DNA of 18,548 nucleotides from Desulfuromonadaceae bacterium GWB2_53_15 (GTDB lineage Bacteria; Desulfobacterota; Desulfuromonadia; Geobacterales; Pseudopelobacteraceae): contig MHXL01000048.1 of the NCBI GenBank assembly GCA_001824455.1, positions 1,856-20,403 on the forward strand, read 5' to 3'. The first letter of the stretch is position 1; each line of letters starts with the position of its first letter. Shown piece by piece: positions 15,442-18,548 of the stretch. Under the pieces are notes generated by a model, which was not told the DNA's origin, did not search any database, and saw nothing but the letters and a program-made list of their open reading frames with translations. A program made the translations under genes and the position numbers.

Positions 15442-17301
15442 ATGAGTTACGATGTTCCGAACAACGAACAACTGATGAAGTGGGTGGAAGAAGTTACGGC
15501 TTTGTGTCAGCCTGAAAGGATACATTGGTGTGACGGGTCACAGGAAGAGTATGACGCTCTCTGCAACCAGCTGGTGCAAGGCGGCACGTTCAAAAAACTG
15601 AACCAGGAAAAGCGCCCCAACAGTTACCTGGCATGCTCTGATCCTGGCGATGTGGCCCGTGTTGAAGACCGTACCTTTATCTGCAGCATCTCCAAACAGG
15701 ATGCGGGCCCGACCAACAACTGGACGCCACCCAAAGAGATGAAGGAAACCCTGCACAAGCTCTTCAAGGGCTGCATGCGCGGCCGCACCATGTATGTGAT
15801 TCCCTTCAGCATGGGCCCGCTCGGCTCACCGATTGCCAAGATCGGCGTTGAGATCTCGGACTCCCCCTATGTTGCCGTAAATATGCGTATCATGACCCGC
15901 ATGGGTAAGGCTGTCCTGGATGTGCTCGGCAACGGCGAGTTCGTTCCCTGCCTGCATTCGGTAGGCGCCCCTCTGGAGCCGGGACAAAAAGATGTGCCCT
16001 GGCCCTGCAACAAGGAAAAATATATCGTCCATTTCCCCGAAGAACGCTCGATCTGGTCGTATGGCAGCGGTTACGGCGGGAATGCCCTGCTGGGCAAGAA
16101 GTGCCTGGCCCTGCGGATTGCCTCCAAGATTGCCAAGGATGAAGGCTGGCTGGCCGAGCATATGCTCATCCTGGGAATTGAATCACCAAATGGCGAAAAG
16201 ACCTACCTGGGGGCCGCCTTCCCCAGCGCCTGCGGCAAGACCAACCTGGCTATGCTGGTGCCGCCCGAAACCTTCAACAAGACCGGCTGGAAAATCTCGA
16301 CCGTTGGCGACGACATCGCCTGGATCAAGCCCGGACCGGATGGGCAACTGTATGCCATCAACCCCGAATACGGTTTTTTCGGCGTGGCCCCCGGCACCTC
16401 GGACGCTACGAACCCGAACGCCATGGCCTCATGTACCAAGAACTCCATCTTCACCAACGTGGCGCTGACCCCGGATGGCGATGTATGGTGGGAAGGGATG
16501 ACGGACACACCCCCCGAGAAGCTGATTGACTGGCAGGGCAACGAATGGACCCCCGGCTGCGGCAGAAACGCTGCTCACCCCAACTCACGTTTCACCTCAC
16601 CGGCAAGCCAATGTCCCTCCATCGATCCGGAATGGGAAAATCCCAAAGGTGTACCGATGAGCGCCTTTATCTTTGGCGGACGCCGCAACACCGTCATCCC
16701 GCTGGTGTACCAGGCCTTCAACTGGAGCTTCGGCGTCTATCTGGCCGCCACCATGGGTTCCGAGACAACAGCGGCCGCAACCGGCGCCGTTGGCAATGTC
16801 CGTCGCGACCCCTTTGCCATGCTCCCCTTCTGCGGATATCACATGGCCGATTATTTTGCCCACTGGCTGCAGGTCGGACGGACAACACCCAAACCGCCCC
16901 GCATCTTCAGCGTCAACTGGTTCCGCAAGGATGCCAACGGCAAGTTCCTCTGGCCAGGTTATGGCGAAAACATGCGCATCCTCAAATGGATCGTGGAACG
17001 GGTCAACGGCCATGCAGCCGCCGTAGAAAGTCCGCTGGGCTGGATGCCGCGCCACGAAGACCTGGACTGGAATGGTCTGGATAGCGTCACCCGTGAACAG
17101 TTCTATGATTTGATGTCGGTTGACCGCGATGTCTGGAAGGATGAGATCATTTCCCACGAGGAGCTGTTCGTCAAGATGTACGACCGACTGCCCAAGGAAT
17201 TCATGCACATCCGCGAACTGATTCTTTCCGGCCTGTGGCGCTCTCCGGAACACTGGGAACAGTTTGATCCAACCGCCGACGCGGATGGCTTTAACGATTA
17301 G
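15442..17301 (+). CDS. pckG: Phosphoenolpyruvate carboxykinase, GTP-dependent
   Basis: A 619-residue cytoplasmic enzyme interconverting oxaloacetate plus GTP and phosphoenolpyruvate plus CO2 plus GDP, at the junction of the TCA cycle and gluconeogenesis. The length is typical for the GTP family. Key signatures are the P-loop [13 protein letters not shown] with the reactive Cys264 and Lys266, and the metal-binding kinase-2 segment GDDIAW with Asp290 and Asp291. The conserved [25 protein letters not shown] and the C-terminal [17 protein letters not shown] segment (here [15 protein letters not shown]) confirm it. The ATG at 15442 is preceded by a strong GGGGAGGT. An intrinsic terminator follows the gene. 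Another PEP carboxykinase of the ATP family lies directly downstream, an unusual pairing. Confidence 0.96.
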   Translation: MSYDVPNNEQLMKWVEEVTALCQPERIHWCDGSQEEYDALCNQLVQGGTFKKLNQEKRPNSYLACSDPGDVARVEDRTFICSISKQDAGPTNNWTPPKEMKETLHKLFKGCMRGRTMYVIPFSMGPLGSPIAKIGVEISDSPYVAVNMRIMTRMGKAVLDVLGNGEFVPCLHSVGAPLEPGQKDVPWPCNKEKYIVHFPEERSIWSYGSGYGGNALLGKKCLALRIASKIAKDEGWLAEHMLILGIESPNGEKTYLGAAFPSACGKTNLAMLVPPETFNKTGWKISTVGDDIAWIKPGPDGQLYAINPEYGFFGVAPGTSDATNPNAMASCTKNSIFTNVALTPDGDVWWEGMTDTPPEKLIDWQGNEWTPGCGRNAAHPNSRFTSPASQCPSIDPEWENPKGVPMSAFIFGGRRNTVIPLVYQAFNWSFGVYLAATMGSETTAAATGAVGNVRRDPFAMLPFCGYHMADYFAHWLQVGRTTPKPPRIFSVNWFRKDANGKFLWPGYGENMRILKWIVERVNGHAAAVESPLGWMPRHEDLDWNGLDSVTREQFYDLMSVDRDVWKDEIISHEELFVKMYDRLPKEFMHIRELILSGLWRSPEHWEQFDPTADADGFND

Positions 17302-17358
17302 AACCACGCAGCCTTATTGCGTTGCCATAGACTGCAAGAACACAACAATGCCGTAACC

Positions 17359-17412
17359 AAAAAGCTGGACGACATTGCCGGATTACAACGGTTTTGTCGC
17401 CCAGCTTTTTAT
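17359..17412. terminator. Strong hairpin terminator between pckG and pckA
   Basis: AAAAAGCTGGACGACA (17359-17374) pairs with TGTCGCCCAGCTTTTT (17395-17410) over 16 positions with one mismatch, leaving a 20-base loop. The A tract on one side and T tract on the other make it usable in both directions. It separates the two PEP carboxykinase genes into distinct transcription units. Confidence 0.85.
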
Positions 17413-17438
17413 TTTAGTACGTTAGTTTCGGCTTAGGC

Positions 17439-17467
17439 TCGACATGACACTTTTGAGTGGTACACTC
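17439..17467 (+). promoter_or_regulatory. Possible pckA promoter with an overlapping palindrome
   Basis: TCGACA at 17439-17444 and TACACT at 17461-17466 are 16 bp apart and could form a sigma-70 type promoter 34 bases upstream of the start codon. The -10 hexamer overlaps a perfect 5-bp inverted repeat, GAGTGGTACACTC (17455-17467), which is well placed to be a repressor operator. Both assignments are by eye. Confidence 0.4.
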
Positions 17468-17500
17468 TGAATTGTTCCGAATCCATCAGGAGGTAGTACT

Positions 17501-18548
17501 GTGAAATTCAATGATGTTACCCGTGGCTCCGGACTCGAAGAACACGGCATCACCAATGCAAACCTGATCTACTGGACACCACCCACGGCTGTCCTTTATG
17601 AACAGATTGTAAAGCGTGGCGAAGGACTGGTTTCACACCTGGGTGCCATTGCCGTCAAAACCGGCCACTATACAGGCCGCGCCGCAAACGAAAAGTTCAT
17701 CGTGGATGAGCCGAGTACGCATGAAAACATTGCCTGGGGCAAGGTCAATAAACCCTTTGAATCAACCAAGTTCGATGGTTTGTATAACCGGATGCTGGCT
17801 TACATGCACGGCAAGGACTTGTTCGTTCAGGACTGTTTTGCCGGGGCCGACAAGGAACATCGCCTTCCTATCCGCGTTATTACCGAGAAGGCCTGGCATT
17901 CGCTCTTTGCCCGTAACATGTTCGTGCGCGCCACCGAGGCAGAGCTTGATAATCACCGGCCGCAGTTTACCGTGATCAACATGCCCAACTTCCATTCCAT
18001 ACCCTCGCTGGACAGTACCAATTCTGAAGCATTCATCATCATCCATTTCGCCAGGAAGTTGATCATAATCGGCGGTACAAGTTACGCCGGCGAAAACAAA
18101 AAATCGATCTTTACCATCCTTAATTACTTGCTCCCAGTCGAGAAAAAAATCCTCTCGATGCACTGTTCTGCCAACGTTGGTCCTAAAGGTGATTCGGCCA
18201 TTTTCTTTGGCCTTTCCGGGACCGGCAAAACAACTCTCTCCGCAGATCCGAATCGCTCGCTGATCGGTGACGATGAGCATGGCTGGGATGACAAGGGCAT
18301 CTTCAACTTTGAAGGCGGCTGTTATGCCAAGATCATCAAACTATCCAAGGAATCCGAACCGGAGATTTACGAAACCACCCGCAAATTCGGCACGATCCTG
18401 GAAAATGTTTCCATCGACACCCATACCCGTCGCGTCGATCTGGACGACGACTCCTTTACTGAAAATACCCGGGCCTCCTATCCCTTGACCCATATTCCCA
18501 ACATCGTACCTTCGGGAACAGCCGGACATCCAGCCAACATCATTATGC
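17501..18548 (+). CDS. pckA: Phosphoenolpyruvate carboxykinase, ATP-dependent (3' end beyond window)
   Basis: The first 349 codons of a gene whose family is usually about 530 residues; it runs off the right edge with no stop. It catalyses oxaloacetate plus ATP to phosphoenolpyruvate, CO2 and ADP. Visible family signatures are ANLIYWTPPTAVLYEQ near the start, the active-site segment KTGHYTGRAANEKFIV, IGGTSYAGENKKSIF, the P-loop GLSGTGKTTLS (Walker A residues 237-244), and the kinase-2 and metal-site segment LIGDDEHGWDDKGIFNFEGGCYAK. The GTG start at 17501 follows AGGAGGT at 17488-17494 with a 6-base spacer. This family is unrelated in overall sequence to the GTP enzyme encoded immediately upstream, so this is not a simple tandem duplication. 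Confidence 0.95.
   Translation, partial: MKFNDVTRGSGLEEHGITNANLIYWTPPTAVLYEQIVKRGEGLVSHLGAIAVKTGHYTGRAANEKFIVDEPSTHENIAWGKVNKPFESTKFDGLYNRMLAYMHGKDLFVQDCFAGADKEHRLPIRVITEKAWHSLFARNMFVRATEAELDNHRPQFTVINMPNFHSIPSLDSTNSEAFIIIHFARKLIIIGGTSYAGENKKSIFTILNYLLPVEKKILSMHCSANVGPKGDSAIFFGLSGTGKTTLSADPNRSLIGDDEHGWDDKGIFNFEGGCYAKIIKLSKESEPEIYETTRKFGTILENVSIDTHTRRVDLDDDSFTENTRASYPLTHIPNIVPSGTAGHPANIIM

Noticed and set aside
1..18548. CRISPR arrays, retron or other reverse-transcriptase systems, toxin-antitoxin pairs
   Set aside because: No regularly spaced direct repeats, no reverse transcriptase motif and no small overlapping toxin-antitoxin gene pair were seen on either strand.

Overview
The window looks like chromosomal DNA of a Desulfuromonadota bacterium of the Geobacter/Pelobacter type. 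This is inferred from protein style, GC-rich codon use in most genes, a C_GCAxxG_C_C/YgaP-like (DUF2892)/MBL/rhodanese gene set and dispersed intergenic repeats; no marker gene is present to fix the species. There are eleven protein-coding genes, one of them cut by the right edge. I see no rRNA, tRNA, CRISPR array or complete insertion sequence.

Layout. (1) 1-453: non-coding leader with a strong hairpin and a probable sigma-70 promoter. (2) 454-6373: a complete tripartite RND efflux system in the order TolC-like outer-membrane channel, lipoprotein membrane-fusion protein and RND pump; the first two genes overlap by four bases. (3) 6509-7235: a C_GCAxxG_C_C cysteine protein and a two-helix YgaP-like (DUF2892) membrane protein, closed by a clean intrinsic terminator at 7246-7273. 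(4) 7274-12983: an accessory insert, visibly more AT-rich in its large gene, holding a 1389-residue protein with an N-terminal PD-(D/E)xK/DUF4297-like nuclease, a STAND-type P-loop NTPase and a very long helical C-terminus (Avs-like anti-phage architecture), followed by a RhuM-family gene. (5) 12984-14206: a metallo-beta-lactamase-fold protein and an exported rhodanese, an evident two-gene operon. (6) 14221-15132, minus strand: an exported outer-membrane beta-barrel protein, convergent with the rhodanese gene. (7) 15442-18548: GTP-dependent PEP carboxykinase followed directly by an ATP-dependent PEP carboxykinase that runs off the window.

How the parts fit. The efflux genes, the cysteine protein, the YgaP-like protein, the MBL protein and the rhodanese resemble one sulfur/thiol- or metal-linked stress cluster. 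E. coli YgaP joins a rhodanese and the same membrane module in one chain, so the defence-like insert appears to have split that set. Three of the intergenic gaps in the left half each carry a different imperfect inverted repeat, all resembling dispersed REP/MITE-like families. The right end is central metabolism, with two non-homologous-cofactor PEP carboxykinases in tandem.

The strongest candidate for an undescribed system is the 7524-11693 nuclease-STAND protein with or without the RhuM gene beside it.
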